Positions 1-8,058 of a stretch of 64,000 nucleotides of DNA are shown in pieces. The notes beneath the pieces were generated by a model. The model searched no databases and was not told where the DNA came from. It worked only from the letters and a program-made list of their open reading frames with translations. Where the stretch lies: positions 1 through 64,000 of the forward strand of contig CAJTME010000011.1 in assembly GCA_910577315.1 (NCBI GenBank). The letters are read 5' to 3'. The DNA comes from an uncultured Muribaculaceae bacterium (GTDB lineage Bacteria; Bacteroidota; Bacteroidia; Bacteroidales; Muribaculaceae). A program made the position numbers and the translations under genes. Numbering within the stretch: the stretch's first letter is position 1; every line of letters begins with the position of its first letter.

Positions 1-300
1 TGTGGGCGCCATTGTCTCACCACCAACCGTGTGTAGCGCCGCAGGCGCATTGTTTTCCCATAAGCAGCCGCAAGCAGTATGTAGCGCCGTAGGCGCCAAA
101 TCACCCAAATGGAAAAACAAAAAGAGTATGTAGGCGCCCCTTGTGGGCGCCATTGTCTCACCACCAACCGTGTGTAGCGCCGCAGGCGCATTGTTTCCCC
201 ATAAGCAGCCACAAGCAGTATGTAGCGCCGTAGGCGCCGGGGCGGCCGGATGGCAAAACCTTAAAATATGTAGGCGCCCCTCGTGGGCGCCCTTGTATCT
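1..300. repeat. Tandem palindrome-rich intergenic repeat, period about 141 bp
   Basis: A unit beginning TGTGGGCGCCATTGTCTCAC starts at position 1 and again at 142, nearly identical over its length. A third, divergent start (CGTGGGCGCCCTTG) lies near 282. Each unit carries small GC-rich palindromes, such as GTAGCGCCGCAGGCGC, GTAGCGCCGTAGGCGCC and GGCGCCCC-TTGT-GGGCGCC, which would fold as hairpins. The array is cut by the left edge, so copy number is unknown. The open frame across 143-418 only translates the repeat and is not called. From 300 to 420 I see GC-rich unique sequence without a gene. Confidence 0.8.
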
Positions 301-423
301 TCGGCAGCCTTGTGAGATGACGCAATCGTCGTTAACCCCACCAAGACGATTGGTGGGGGCGGGCAGTCGCCGCGGGCGACACTGTATCGGGACAATTGCG
401 GGAGTACCGGGGGGATAAAAGTA

Positions 424-453
424 AAGCTGCCGGCCCGGGAGGGACGGCAGCTT
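424..453 (-). terminator. Terminator of the TonB operon
   Basis: Perfect 9-bp stem (AAGCTGCCG with CGGCAGCTT), 12-nt loop, just past the stop codon of the tonB-like gene. On the minus strand it is followed by a T-rich run near 415-422. Confidence 0.7.
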
Positions 454-478
454 CGGAGAGTATGGAATTCAAAAGCGG

Positions 479-1342
479 TTACTGCTGGAGTTTGAAGGTC
501 ACGGGGAGTGTGTATGTAACCTTCACGGGCTGACCGTTGTTACGGCCGGGCTGCCACTTCGGCATTGCCTTGACGAGGCGCATAGCCTCTTTGTCGAGGG
601 CCTGGTGACGGCCGCGCACAACCTTAACGTTTTCGATCGAGCCGGTCTTGGAGATGTCGAACTGAACCACCACGCGGCCCTGCACGCCTTCTTCGGCGGC
701 CTGGGCGGGATAGGAGATGTGGTCGCCGAGCCATTTGTACATGGCGGCCTCACCGCCGGGGAATTCCGGCTTCTGTTCTACCATCGCCATCGTATAAACC
801 TTTTCGGGTTCCGGGGCTTTGGGTTCTTCTGCGATAACCTGTTCGCGGACGATCTGTTTGTTAAGGTCGTTGGTACCTTCGGTGATGTCCATAACACCGG
901 CCTGGGCCTCGTTTTCCATCACTTCGGTTTTGTCCTTAACTTCCTTTTCTTTATCGAACTGGTCATCTTCAACGATCATAAGCTCGGTTACGCGCTGCTC
1001 GTTGGCAACTTCTTCGGGCTGTATGATTTCTTCTTCGGGCTGTTCAATCTGCACCTGTTCTTCGATTTCTTCTTCCTCAATCTGCTCTTCGGGAGCGAAA
1101 GTGGCCATTTCCTGCTCGATGGCAGCGTCGGGGCCTTCTTCCTCACCTTTGGAGAATACGCCGGTGAGCGAGAGGATGAGGAGCACGAGGATTACTGCAA
1201 GACCTGCGAGCACCATGACCACAGCGCGTGTGTGGCGTTTTTCAGAGCCGGCGCGCATTTCATACGCACCAAATTCCTTGTTTTTGCCTTCAAAAACTAT
1301 ATCGCGCCACTCTTTTGATGAAAGATCTACGTCTTTTGCCAT
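479..1342 (-). CDS. tonB: TonB family energy transducer
   Basis: 287 aa with TonB architecture. A short cytosolic N-terminus is followed by one membrane anchor (about residues 40-63), a Glu/Pro-rich periplasmic spacer (about 66-190) and a C-terminal TonB domain (about 190-287). That domain opens with PEFPGGEAAMYKWL and contains the typical SYPAQAAEEGVQGRVVVQF block. The family carries energy from the inner-membrane ExbBD motor to outer-membrane TonB-dependent transporters. It is the last gene of an exbB-exbD-exbD-tonB operon, 29 nt behind an exbD. The spacer is strongly acidic (E and Q rich) rather than Pro-Lys rich as in enterobacterial TonB. The partner transporter is not in the window. Confidence 0.9.
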   Translation of the reverse strand: MAKDVDLSSKEWRDIVFEGKNKEFGAYEMRAGSEKRHTRAVVMVLAGLAVILVLLILSLTGVFSKGEEEGPDAAIEQEMATFAPEEQIEEEEIEEQVQIEQPEEEIIQPEEVANEQRVTELMIVEDDQFDKEKEVKDKTEVMENEAQAGVMDITEGTNDLNKQIVREQVIAEEPKAPEPEKVYTMAMVEQKPEFPGGEAAMYKWLGDHISYPAQAAEEGVQGRVVVQFDISKTGSIENVKVVRGRHQALDKEAMRLVKAMPKWQPGRNNGQPVKVTYTLPVTFKLQQ

Positions 1343-1371
1343 TTTCGTTGTAACGGTTAAAGGTTAATAAA

Positions 1372-2109
1372 TCACTTCTGACGGATAGTGGGACGGATAA
1401 TAGTCTCGCCGTGTTCTTGTTCGTAGCGACGCAGCAGAACGGTGTCGGTGTGGTGGGGAAGCTCGATTGAGTAACGCGAGATCTGGTTGATCTGCATTTC
1501 GTCGAGAGCGTTGATGAGACCTTCGTAGGTAGTGTTGGGACCGGGTTTGATCACCACAACGGGGCGGGTCTTGGCGGAGTCGGCCGAGTTTTGCTTGGCC
1601 AGCTTGTCAAACTCTTCCTTGGTGATTTCCTTGTTCTTCCACTGGGTCTTGAGTTTCTCATATTCTTCCATCACCTGCATGTTCTTGCCGCGGAGGATCT
1701 TGCGGATGCCCTGGGGCTCGTGGTTCTGGTTGCCGATGAATGCTTCCTTGCGGAGGTAGCGGGGCGACGAGAACGTTGTGTCGGCGATACCTTCATAATA
1801 ATAGATATTGTGAACGGTCTTGCCGGTTTCAGCGTCAACCTTGGGCTTGTCGCCCTCGTACTCGGTGTCGAGGATGAGGGTGATTGCCTCGGATTGCTTT
1901 GCCTGGGCCTGCTGTTCCTTCTTCACGTCCTCGTTGGTGGGGAGGATGATCTGCAGGGTCTGCGACTTAATCATCGTAGTACAGAGCATGAAGAAGGTGA
2001 TCAGGAGCATGTTCATGTCCACCATGGGGGTAAAGTCCACGTGGATAGACATCTTTTTCTGGGCGCCTTTTTTCTTTTTGCCGCCGTCGGATTGTTCTAT
2101 TTGTGCCAT
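1372..2109 (-). CDS. exbD: ExbD/TolR-family biopolymer transport protein (second copy)
   Basis: 245 aa. A basic N-terminus precedes a single membrane helix (about 29-46) in the segment FTPMVDMNMLLITFFML. Asp31 matches the conserved proton-pathway aspartate of ExbD/TolR. The rest is a periplasmic domain, longer than in E. coli ExbD (about 140 aa), as is usual in Bacteroidota. Its C-terminal half keeps the ExbD pattern (VVIKPGPNTTYEGLINALDE). It lies 12 nt downstream of another exbD and 29 nt upstream of tonB. Two different ExbD subunits with one ExbB suggest a mixed or alternative stator; that is inference. Confidence 0.9.
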   Translation of the reverse strand: MAQIEQSDGGKKKKGAQKKMSIHVDFTPMVDMNMLLITFFMLCTTMIKSQTLQIILPTNEDVKKEQQAQAKQSEAITLILDTEYEGDKPKVDAETGKTVHNIYYYEGIADTTFSSPRYLRKEAFIGNQNHEPQGIRKILRGKNMQVMEEYEKLKTQWKNKEITKEEFDKLAKQNSADSAKTRPVVVIKPGPNTTYEGLINALDEMQINQISRYSIELPHHTDTVLLRRYEQEHGETIIRPTIRQK

Positions 2110-2121
2110 TGGATTTTACCT

Positions 2122-2934
2122 TTAATTAGTGGGTTCATCTTCGGATTTGAGAGCAGTCATGAGGCTGAATTTGTTGAGCTTCATGGTCTGGAGGTTGTCA
2201 AAGACGCGCTGTACGGTTGTGAAGGGGGTGTCCTTGTCGGCCTTCACGGCGATACCTTCGCCTTGACGCATGAGGGCGGCATAGAGGTTCTGGACCGCGC
2301 GAGCCTCTTCGGGAGACATGCCGGCAGTCTGGTCGCTGTTGATCTGCTGGGCCACGTTGTAGATGGCCTTGAGCCAGATCTGGAAGTCGTTGAGACGGCC
2401 GTCGCGGTTCTTGTTGTCGTCGATAGGAATACCCACGAGAGGGTTGTTCATATCGCCCTGGAACTTGTCGCGCTCGGTGATTGACATCGAGAGATAGTTG
2501 GGCAGCTCGCGGAAAGGCACACCAAACATGTTGATTTTGCCGAACTCGGCCACTTGGCCGTTTGTGAGCTGCACAGGTGCGTTCTTGTGCTGTTCGTTGT
2601 AGATGGTGACGGCTTCCTGGAGCATCATCTGGCGGATTTTTTCGCTGGAGAATGTCGAGTCGGCGTCGCCGGTGAACGAGATGAAGAGTTTTCCTTCCAC
2701 AGCCGAGGGGTCATCGAGCTTGCCGCTCTTGTCGGCCGACGAAACGAGCACCGTAACGAGGTTGTTGGCGGGCACTTTTTCTTCGGACACCGACGAGGGG
2801 GTGTAGACGATGGTGGGTTCCTTCTGGAGGAAGGTTGAAGTCAACATGAAGAAAGTAAGCAAAAGAACAGTCACGTCACTCATCGCGGTCATGTCGATGA
2901 GCGTACTCTTTCTTTTAATTTTTACTTTTCCCAT
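2122..2934 (-). CDS. exbD: ExbD/TolR-family biopolymer transport protein (first copy)
   Basis: 270 aa. It has a very short basic N-terminus and one membrane helix (about 18-36) with Asp20 in TAMSDVTVLLLTFFML, the conserved ExbD proton-channel aspartate. A long periplasmic domain follows, ending in the family pattern (KADKDTPFTTVQRVFDNLQTMKLNKF). It diverges clearly from the neighbouring exbD at 1372-2109, so this is an old duplication. It sits 42 nt downstream of exbB in the same operon and probably forms the proton-driven motor with it. Confidence 0.9.
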   Translation of the reverse strand: MGKVKIKRKSTLIDMTAMSDVTVLLLTFFMLTSTFLQKEPTIVYTPSSVSEEKVPANNLVTVLVSSADKSGKLDDPSAVEGKLFISFTGDADSTFSSEKIRQMMLQEAVTIYNEQHKNAPVQLTNGQVAEFGKINMFGVPFRELPNYLSMSITERDKFQGDMNNPLVGIPIDDNKNRDGRLNDFQIWLKAIYNVAQQINSDQTAGMSPEEARAVQNLYAALMRQGEGIAVKADKDTPFTTVQRVFDNLQTMKLNKFSLMTALKSEDEPTN

Positions 2935-2976
2935 ATTTACCTTATTTTGAGATATTTAAAATTCGGAAAATTGGGA

Positions 2977-3807
2977 TTAGTGAGTAGCTGCAAAAGTTTG
3001 CACGATAGAGAAGCCGATTTCGTCGATGGCGTAGGTGAGGTTGTCGATCTTGTTGGTGTAGAAGTTATACGAGATAACAGCGAATGCACCGGTTGCGATA
3101 CCGAAGGCGGTGTTGATAAGAGCCTCAGAGATACCGGTCGAGAGTTCGGTCGAGTCAGGAGCACCGGACTGTGCGAGAGCCTGGAACGATTTGATCATAC
3201 CCATTACAGTACCGAGAAGACCAACGAGGGTACCGAGAGTGGTGAGGGTAGCCACGATGGGGAGGTTCTGCTGGAGGGCGGGCATTTCGAGGGCGGTAGC
3301 TTCTTCAACCTGCTTCTGGAGGTTGGCGATCTTCTGCTCTTTGGTGAGGATGGTGTTGGCGTCCATTTCCTTGTAGCTTACGAGGGCGGCGCTGACAACA
3401 GCGGCAACAGAGCCTTTCTGCTTTTTGCAGAGTTCCTGAGCACCGGCGATGTCGTTCTTTTTGAGGCAGTTCTTCACATCGGCAACGAACTTGGCGATGG
3501 AGCCTTTACCCTTGGCAGCCGAGAGGGCGAACCAACGTTCGAAAGAAATCACGATAACGGTGAGGAAGAGGGTCTGGAGGATAGGCACGATGAAGCCGCC
3601 TTTGTAAACGGTGCCCCAAAGGTTCTGGGGATGTCCGTCTTCGTCGAAGTGCATGTCGTTACCGAACCAGAAGATGAAGAGGAGTACGCAAACGATGGCG
3701 CAGATGAGGATTACCCACGATGCGTTTTTGATGCCGGGGGCGTTGGAGGTTTTCTTGTCCTTACCGGCGGGCTTACCGGCTTGAACGGAGGGCTTTTGAG
3801 CTTCCAT
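2977..3807 (-). CDS. exbB: ExbB/TolQ/MotA-family proton channel
   Basis: About 276 aa. It has hydrophobic segments near 30-50 and 70-95, then the two conserved TolQ/ExbB helices (IVATLTTLGTLVGLLGTVMGM and INTAFGIATGAFAVISYNFY) that form the proton channel with ExbD. I chose the ATG at 3807; a TTG two codons upstream also opens the frame but is less likely. It is the first gene of the exbB-exbD-exbD-tonB operon, behind a strong promoter about 220 nt upstream. MotA/TolQ-family relatives exist, but the ExbD and TonB neighbours settle the call. Confidence 0.92.
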   Translation of the reverse strand: MEAQKPSVQAGKPAGKDKKTSNAPGIKNASWVILICAIVCVLLFIFWFGNDMHFDEDGHPQNLWGTVYKGGFIVPILQTLFLTVIVISFERWFALSAAKGKGSIAKFVADVKNCLKKNDIAGAQELCKKQKGSVAAVVSAALVSYKEMDANTILTKEQKIANLQKQVEEATALEMPALQQNLPIVATLTTLGTLVGLLGTVMGMIKSFQALAQSGAPDSTELSTGISEALINTAFGIATGAFAVISYNFYTNKIDNLTYAIDEIGFSIVQTFAATH

Positions 3808-4032
3808 AATCAATTAATACTTTTTTTGTTTTAATTTAATATTGGTTTATGTTTAGGTTAATTGAAGTTGTCCTTTGTTGCAAGGGCATGGAATAAACAT
3901 GCCTGTTGGCTGTGAAGTAAGTTGCTTTTTATGGATTGTGATTATTATGTTAGCATTCTCAGGTGCGTCTCAAAAGAGCCGCGTGGTATTTGATTCGAGG
4001 ATTTTTCAAGTCCGCTTTTTCAAAAGATTACG

Positions 4033-4063
4033 CAAATTTAAACCTTAATTTTAAACTTGCAAA
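4033..4063 (-). promoter_or_regulatory. Promoter of the exbB operon
   Basis: On the minus strand, TTTG (4063-4060), 19 nt, then TAAATTTG (4040-4033): an exact match to the Bacteroidota -33/-7 pattern. The predicted 5' UTR to exbB is about 220 nt and T-rich. The rest of the 3808-4203 gap is AT-rich and holds no gene. Confidence 0.75.
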
Positions 4064-4166
4064 AAAAAACGTCCACTTTTTTGCCGCGGCTGTCCTTTTT
4101 GGCTGATTTTTACATGGCATTGGAGGATTTTTTTCTAAAAAATATTAAATATCGAAAACTTATATT

Positions 4167-4174
4167 TACATTTG
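4167..4174 (+). promoter_or_regulatory. Putative -7 element for nadE
   Basis: TACATTTG matches TAnnTTTG and lies 29 nt before the nadE start codon. No clear TTTG is seen at the expected distance upstream, so only half of the promoter is supported. Confidence 0.45.
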
Positions 4175-4203
4175 CGGTTTGAATAAGGCAAGTTCAACAT
4201 ACA

Positions 4204-6117
4204 ATGACAAACGATTTCTTCAGGGCCGTAAGCTGTTCGCCCAAGGTCACCGTAGCCAATGTCGGCGCCAATACCGACGCCATCCTCGCCATGCTCGCCG
4301 AACACGAGGCGTCGGCGCCAGACCTCGTCGTGTTTCCCGAGATGTGCCTGACCGCGTACACCTGCGCGGACCTGTTTCACAGCTCAACGCTGCTCGACGC
4401 CGCTCTTGGCGGCCTCGGACGGCTTGTCGACGAGTGCCCGGCGGGCATACCGCTGGTTATCGTGGGCATGCCGTTGCACCACGACGGCGCCCTCTACAAC
4501 TGCGCCGTGGCCATCACGCGCGGGAAGGTGCTGGGCGTAGTGCCCAAGACCTACCTGCCGACGTACAACGAGTTCTACGAGCGTCGGTGGTTCGCGCCAG
4601 CCGGGCCGCAGCCCGGGTCAATCGACCTGGGACGGCTGGGAACGGTGCCGTTCTCGACCGACCTGCTGTTTGAGGTTGACGGAGTGAAGGTTGGCGTTGA
4701 GATATGCGAGGACCTGTGGGTGACTATTCCTCCCAGCTGCACGCTCGCCCTCAACGGGGCGGAAATCGTCGCCAACCTCTCGGCATCGGACGACGTCATC
4801 GGAAAGTACGCCTACCTGAGGCAGCTGCTGTCGCAACAGTCGGCGCGCTGCATCTGCGGATACGTATATGCGTCGGCCGGATTCGGGGAATCGACCACCG
4901 ACCTGGTGTTCAACGGCAAGAACCTGATATGCGAAAACGGGCGCATCCTTGCCGAAAGCGACCGTCACCTGATGCGCCCGAAGAGCGCCGTGGCCGACAT
5001 AGACATCGCCGCGCTGCGCCACGACCGCATCCACACATCGACATTCGCCGACTGCCAGAGGGCCAACCGCCGGCATACTGACGTGGCCGCCACGGGCACC
5101 CGGGCCGCAAGCCGCACGGGACTGCTGCGCCTCGTCGACCCCCTGCCTTTCGTGCCCGCCGACAAGGAAAACCTGGCCGACCGGTGCGAGGAAATCATAC
5201 AGATACAGACCGCGGGGCTGTGCAAGCGCCTGGACGCCACTGGATGCCGATGCCTGGTAATCGGCATATCGGGAGGGCTGGACTCGACCCTGGCGCTGCT
5301 GGTGGCGGTGCGCGCATTCGACGCCCTGGGGCTGGACCGCAAGGGCATCATAGGCATAACGATGCCCGGCTTCGGCACGACTGACCGCACCCACAACAAT
5401 GCCGTAACGCTGATGGAAGCACTGGGGGTGACCTCGCGCGAGATTTCAATAGCCGACGCCGTCAACCTTCACTTCCGCGACATCGGCCATGACCCTGCCA
5501 AACACGACGTAACCTACGAAAACTCCCAGGCCCGCGAGCGCACCCAAATCCTGATGGACGTCGCCAACCAGGCGGGCGGGATGGTGCTCGGCACGGGCGA
5601 TCTGTCGGAGCTGGCCCTCGGATGGGCCACATACAACGGCGACCACATGTCGATGTATGCGGTCAACGCCGGCGTTCCCAAAACCCTCGTGAGACATCTC
5701 GTGAGCTATTTCGCGACAGAGCTTGCCGACGGCGAAGGACGCAAGGCCCTGCTCGACGTTGTCGACACGCCCGTGTCGCCCGAACTGCTGCCGCCCGACG
5801 CGCAGGGCAACATAGCCCAAAAGACCGAGGACCTCGTGGGCCCCTACGAGCTGCATGACTTTTTCCTATATTACATGCTGCGCTACGGCTTCACTCCCGC
5901 GCGGATATACCTCCTGGCCCAAAAGGCGTTTGACGGACGGTTTGACGATGAAACGATACGGAAATGGCTCGGGACGTTCATGCGCCGCTTCTTCGCCCAG
6001 CAGTTCAAGCGCTCGTGCCTACCCGACGGGCCGAAGGTGGGTTCGGTGACGCTGTCGCCGCGCGGCGACTGGCGCATGCCTTCCGACGCTTCGTCGGCCG
6101 AGTGGATGAAGTTTTGA
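4204..6117 (+). CDS. nadE: Glutamine-dependent NAD+ synthetase
   Basis: 637 aa in two domains. The N-terminal nitrilase-like glutaminase (about 1-280) shows the Glu-Lys-Cys triad: E46 in VVFPEMCLTAY, K115 in VVPKTYLP and C168 in VGVEICEDLW. The C-terminal NAD synthase (about 310-637) has the ATP-pyrophosphatase loop GISGGLDST at about 354-362 and GTGDLSELALGW. It makes NAD+ from nicotinate adenine dinucleotide, ATP and glutamine-derived ammonia, the last step of NAD synthesis. The length is normal for the two-domain class. It stands alone, divergent from exbB, with sodB 75 nt downstream. Confidence 0.97.
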   Translation: MTNDFFRAVSCSPKVTVANVGANTDAILAMLAEHEASAPDLVVFPEMCLTAYTCADLFHSSTLLDAALGGLGRLVDECPAGIPLVIVGMPLHHDGALYNCAVAITRGKVLGVVPKTYLPTYNEFYERRWFAPAGPQPGSIDLGRLGTVPFSTDLLFEVDGVKVGVEICEDLWVTIPPSCTLALNGAEIVANLSASDDVIGKYAYLRQLLSQQSARCICGYVYASAGFGESTTDLVFNGKNLICENGRILAESDRHLMRPKSAVADIDIAALRHDRIHTSTFADCQRANRRHTDVAATGTRAASRTGLLRLVDPLPFVPADKENLADRCEEIIQIQTAGLCKRLDATGCRCLVIGISGGLDSTLALLVAVRAFDALGLDRKGIIGITMPGFGTTDRTHNNAVTLMEALGVTSREISIADAVNLHFRDIGHDPAKHDVTYENSQARERTQILMDVANQAGGMVLGTGDLSELALGWATYNGDHMSMYAVNAGVPKTLVRHLVSYFATELADGEGRKALLDVVDTPVSPELLPPDAQGNIAQKTEDLVGPYELHDFFLYYMLRYGFTPARIYLLAQKAFDGRFDDETIRKWLGTFMRRFFAQQFKRSCLPDGPKVGSVTLSPRGDWRMPSDASSAEWMKF

Positions 6118-6191
6118 TGAACTGTTGAACTTTTTCGGGCGAAGTGCGTTTTAGGTATAGACAAACAACCTAAACGACACTTATAACTGAT

Positions 6192-6767
6192 ATGAAATAC
6201 GAACAGCCCGAACTGCCATACAGCCGCGACGCCCTCGCGCCGGCCATCAGCGCAGAAACAGTCGACTACCACTACGGCAAGCACGAAAAAGCCTATATCG
6301 ACAACCTGAACCGCCTTATCAAGGGGACTGAATTCGAGGACATGGCACTTGAAGAAATCATCGTCAACGCCAAAGGCCCTCTGTTCAACAACGCATCCCA
6401 GGCATGGAACCACATCTTCTACTTCTTCACCTTCTCGCCCAACGGCAGCCGCGAACCGGGCGGTGACCTCCGCAAGGCCATTGACCGCGATTTCGGCTCG
6501 TTCGAGAAGTTCAAGGAGGCGTTCGTAGACGCCGGTGTGGGCCTGTTCGGCTCGGGATGGGTTTGGCTGTGCCGCGACGATGACGGCAAGCTGATCATCA
6601 CCCAAGGCTCAAACGCACAGAACCCGCTGACCGACGGTCTCACCCCGCTGCTGACCTTCGACGTATGGGAACACGCATATTATCTCGACTACCAGAACCG
6701 TCGCGCCGACGCCCTCAAGGCACTATGGGACATCGTCGACTGGGACGTTGTGGAAAGCCGATATTGA
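6192..6767 (+). CDS. sodB: Iron/manganese superoxide dismutase
   Basis: 191 aa, normal length. All four metal ligands are visible: H27 (DYHYGKHEKAY), H74 (QAWNHIFYFF), D157 and H161 (TFDVWEHAYYLDY). It turns superoxide into hydrogen peroxide and oxygen in the cytosol. The overall sequence looks like the Fe or cambialistic SOD of anaerobic Bacteroidales, but metal preference cannot be read safely from sequence. A hairpin with a T-run follows the gene, so it is probably transcribed alone or ends a nadE-sodB unit. Confidence 0.96.
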   Translation: MKYEQPELPYSRDALAPAISAETVDYHYGKHEKAYIDNLNRLIKGTEFEDMALEEIIVNAKGPLFNNASQAWNHIFYFFTFSPNGSREPGGDLRKAIDRDFGSFEKFKEAFVDAGVGLFGSGWVWLCRDDDGKLIITQGSNAQNPLTDGLTPLLTFDVWEHAYYLDYQNRRADALKALWDIVDWDVVESRY

Positions 6768-6825
6768 AACTCTTTTGAACGCATTATCGATAGCACTTTA
6801 ACTTAAGCATAATGTGATGAATGGG

Positions 6826-6862
6826 AAGAGAGGTACTCGTGAGAGCGCCTCTTTTTCTTTTC
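6826..6862 (+). terminator. Terminator after sodB
   Basis: An 8-bp stem (AAGAGAGG with CCTCTTTT, one G-U pair) leads into TTTTTCTTTT. It lies between convergent sodB and the efflux operon. Confidence 0.6.
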
Positions 6863-6888
6863 ATGCTCCGTGCCGGCGGGGAAGGCGT

Positions 6889-8058
6889 TCAGAAGTCCAT
6901 CGAGCGGTAGCGGTTGAGGCGGGCGAGGGTCTGGTTATAGCGGTATTCCAGGTCGAGGTAGTTGAGGCGGGCGGCGGTGAACAGGTTGACTTCGTTGAGA
7001 TAGTCGATGACGGTGAGTTCGCCGCCGTCATAGGCCTTGGCCAGCAAGCTGAGGTAGGAATTGTCGCCGCTCAGCTCACGGTAGCGCTCCATGCCGGCGG
7101 CCAGGGCCACGGCGGCAGAATACAGGCCGCTGTTTTCGGCGGTTTCCTCCACAATGCGTGCCGATGTCTCCATGCTCAGGGCCTCGGCTTCAAGGGCAGC
7201 GGCGCGGCGGCGCTTCCCCTGAGAGAACGACGGCAGACGCAAGGCCACCGAGAGGCCGTTGAAATGCTGGTTCTCCTCAAACGCGTGGCGATAGCCCACG
7301 GCGAGGGTCGGCCACGCCTCAAACCTGACAGCTTTGGACTTAGCGGCAGACGCGGCTGTCTCAGCATCGTGGATGGCATAGAGAAGAGCGTCGGTCTCGC
7401 GGGTGGGACGCGAGCAATCCTGAACGGGATATGCGCCGAAGACCGCATCACCCTCGGGGAGGGCGGCACCGAGCCCCTCGAGCGATGAGCGGAGGGTGGC
7501 GATGTCGGCGCGTATGTCGGTGAGCGCGCGGTCGCTGTCGATAAGCGCGAGTTTGGTCTTGCGCAGGTCGAGAATGGTGGCCTCGCCCAGGTCGTAAGAC
7601 TTCTGCACGAGGGCAGCGATGCGGTCGAGATTCGTCCGCACATCGGTATAATATTCCAGCCGGGCGTGGGCGTTGACCAAATCAATGATTAGCTGCTTGG
7701 CGGCCAATGCCTTGTCAGCCTTCACGCCCAAAAGGACCAGGCGCGAAGCCTCGGCGTCGGCGCGGGCAGCCGCCGACCGGGCCGAATACAGGCCGGGCCA
7801 GGCAAATTCCTGCGTAACGCCGATGTTCCACTTTTTGTCGGACGAGCCGGAAGCCCAAAGGTGTTCGAATTCGATTTCAGGGCCTTCAAGGGTGTTTTCG
7901 GCGCGGGCCGATTCAAGCGCGGCGCTGATGGAGGCCTCGCCGGCCAGGATGGTGTTGTTTCCATCCACGACCGAGGCTATGATGGGACGGAAAGGCGATT
8001 CGGCCGCCATCGGGAGCGCCGACAGCAAAAGGCCACATATTATATGGTATTTCCTCAT
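6889..8058 (-). CDS. TolC/CusC-family outer-membrane efflux channel
   Basis: 389 aa. It has an N-terminal signal peptide (MRKYHIICGLLLSALPMAAE) and long Ala/Leu/Glu-rich helices with the internal repetition of outer-membrane efflux proteins: WNIGVTQEFAWPGLYSARSAAARA in the first half and LRLPSFSQGKRRRAAALEAEALS in the second. It should be the outer-membrane exit duct of the tripartite pump encoded just upstream. Its start overlaps the stop of the RND gene by 4 nt, which suggests translational coupling. At 389 aa it is shorter than typical TolC proteins (about 420-490 aa), as in other Bacteroidota metal-pump operons. Confidence 0.88.
   Translation of the reverse strand: MRKYHIICGLLLSALPMAAESPFRPIIASVVDGNNTILAGEASISAALESARAENTLEGPEIEFEHLWASGSSDKKWNIGVTQEFAWPGLYSARSAAARADAEASRLVLLGVKADKALAAKQLIIDLVNAHARLEYYTDVRTNLDRIAALVQKSYDLGEATILDLRKTKLALIDSDRALTDIRADIATLRSSLEGLGAALPEGDAVFGAYPVQDCSRPTRETDALLYAIHDAETAASAAKSKAVRFEAWPTLAVGYRHAFEENQHFNGLSVALRLPSFSQGKRRRAAALEAEALSMETSARIVEETAENSGLYSAAVALAAGMERYRELSGDNSYLSLLAKAYDGGELTVIDYLNEVNLFTAARLNYLDLEYRYNQTLARLNRYRSMDF

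Noticed and set aside
1..300. Possible CRISPR array in the left-edge repeats
   Set aside because: The 141-bp units are repeated whole, without short repeats separated by unique spacers.
143..418. 91-codon open frame in the left repeat region
   Set aside because: It translates the tandem GC-rich repeat twice over and has no protein-like features or ribosome binding site.
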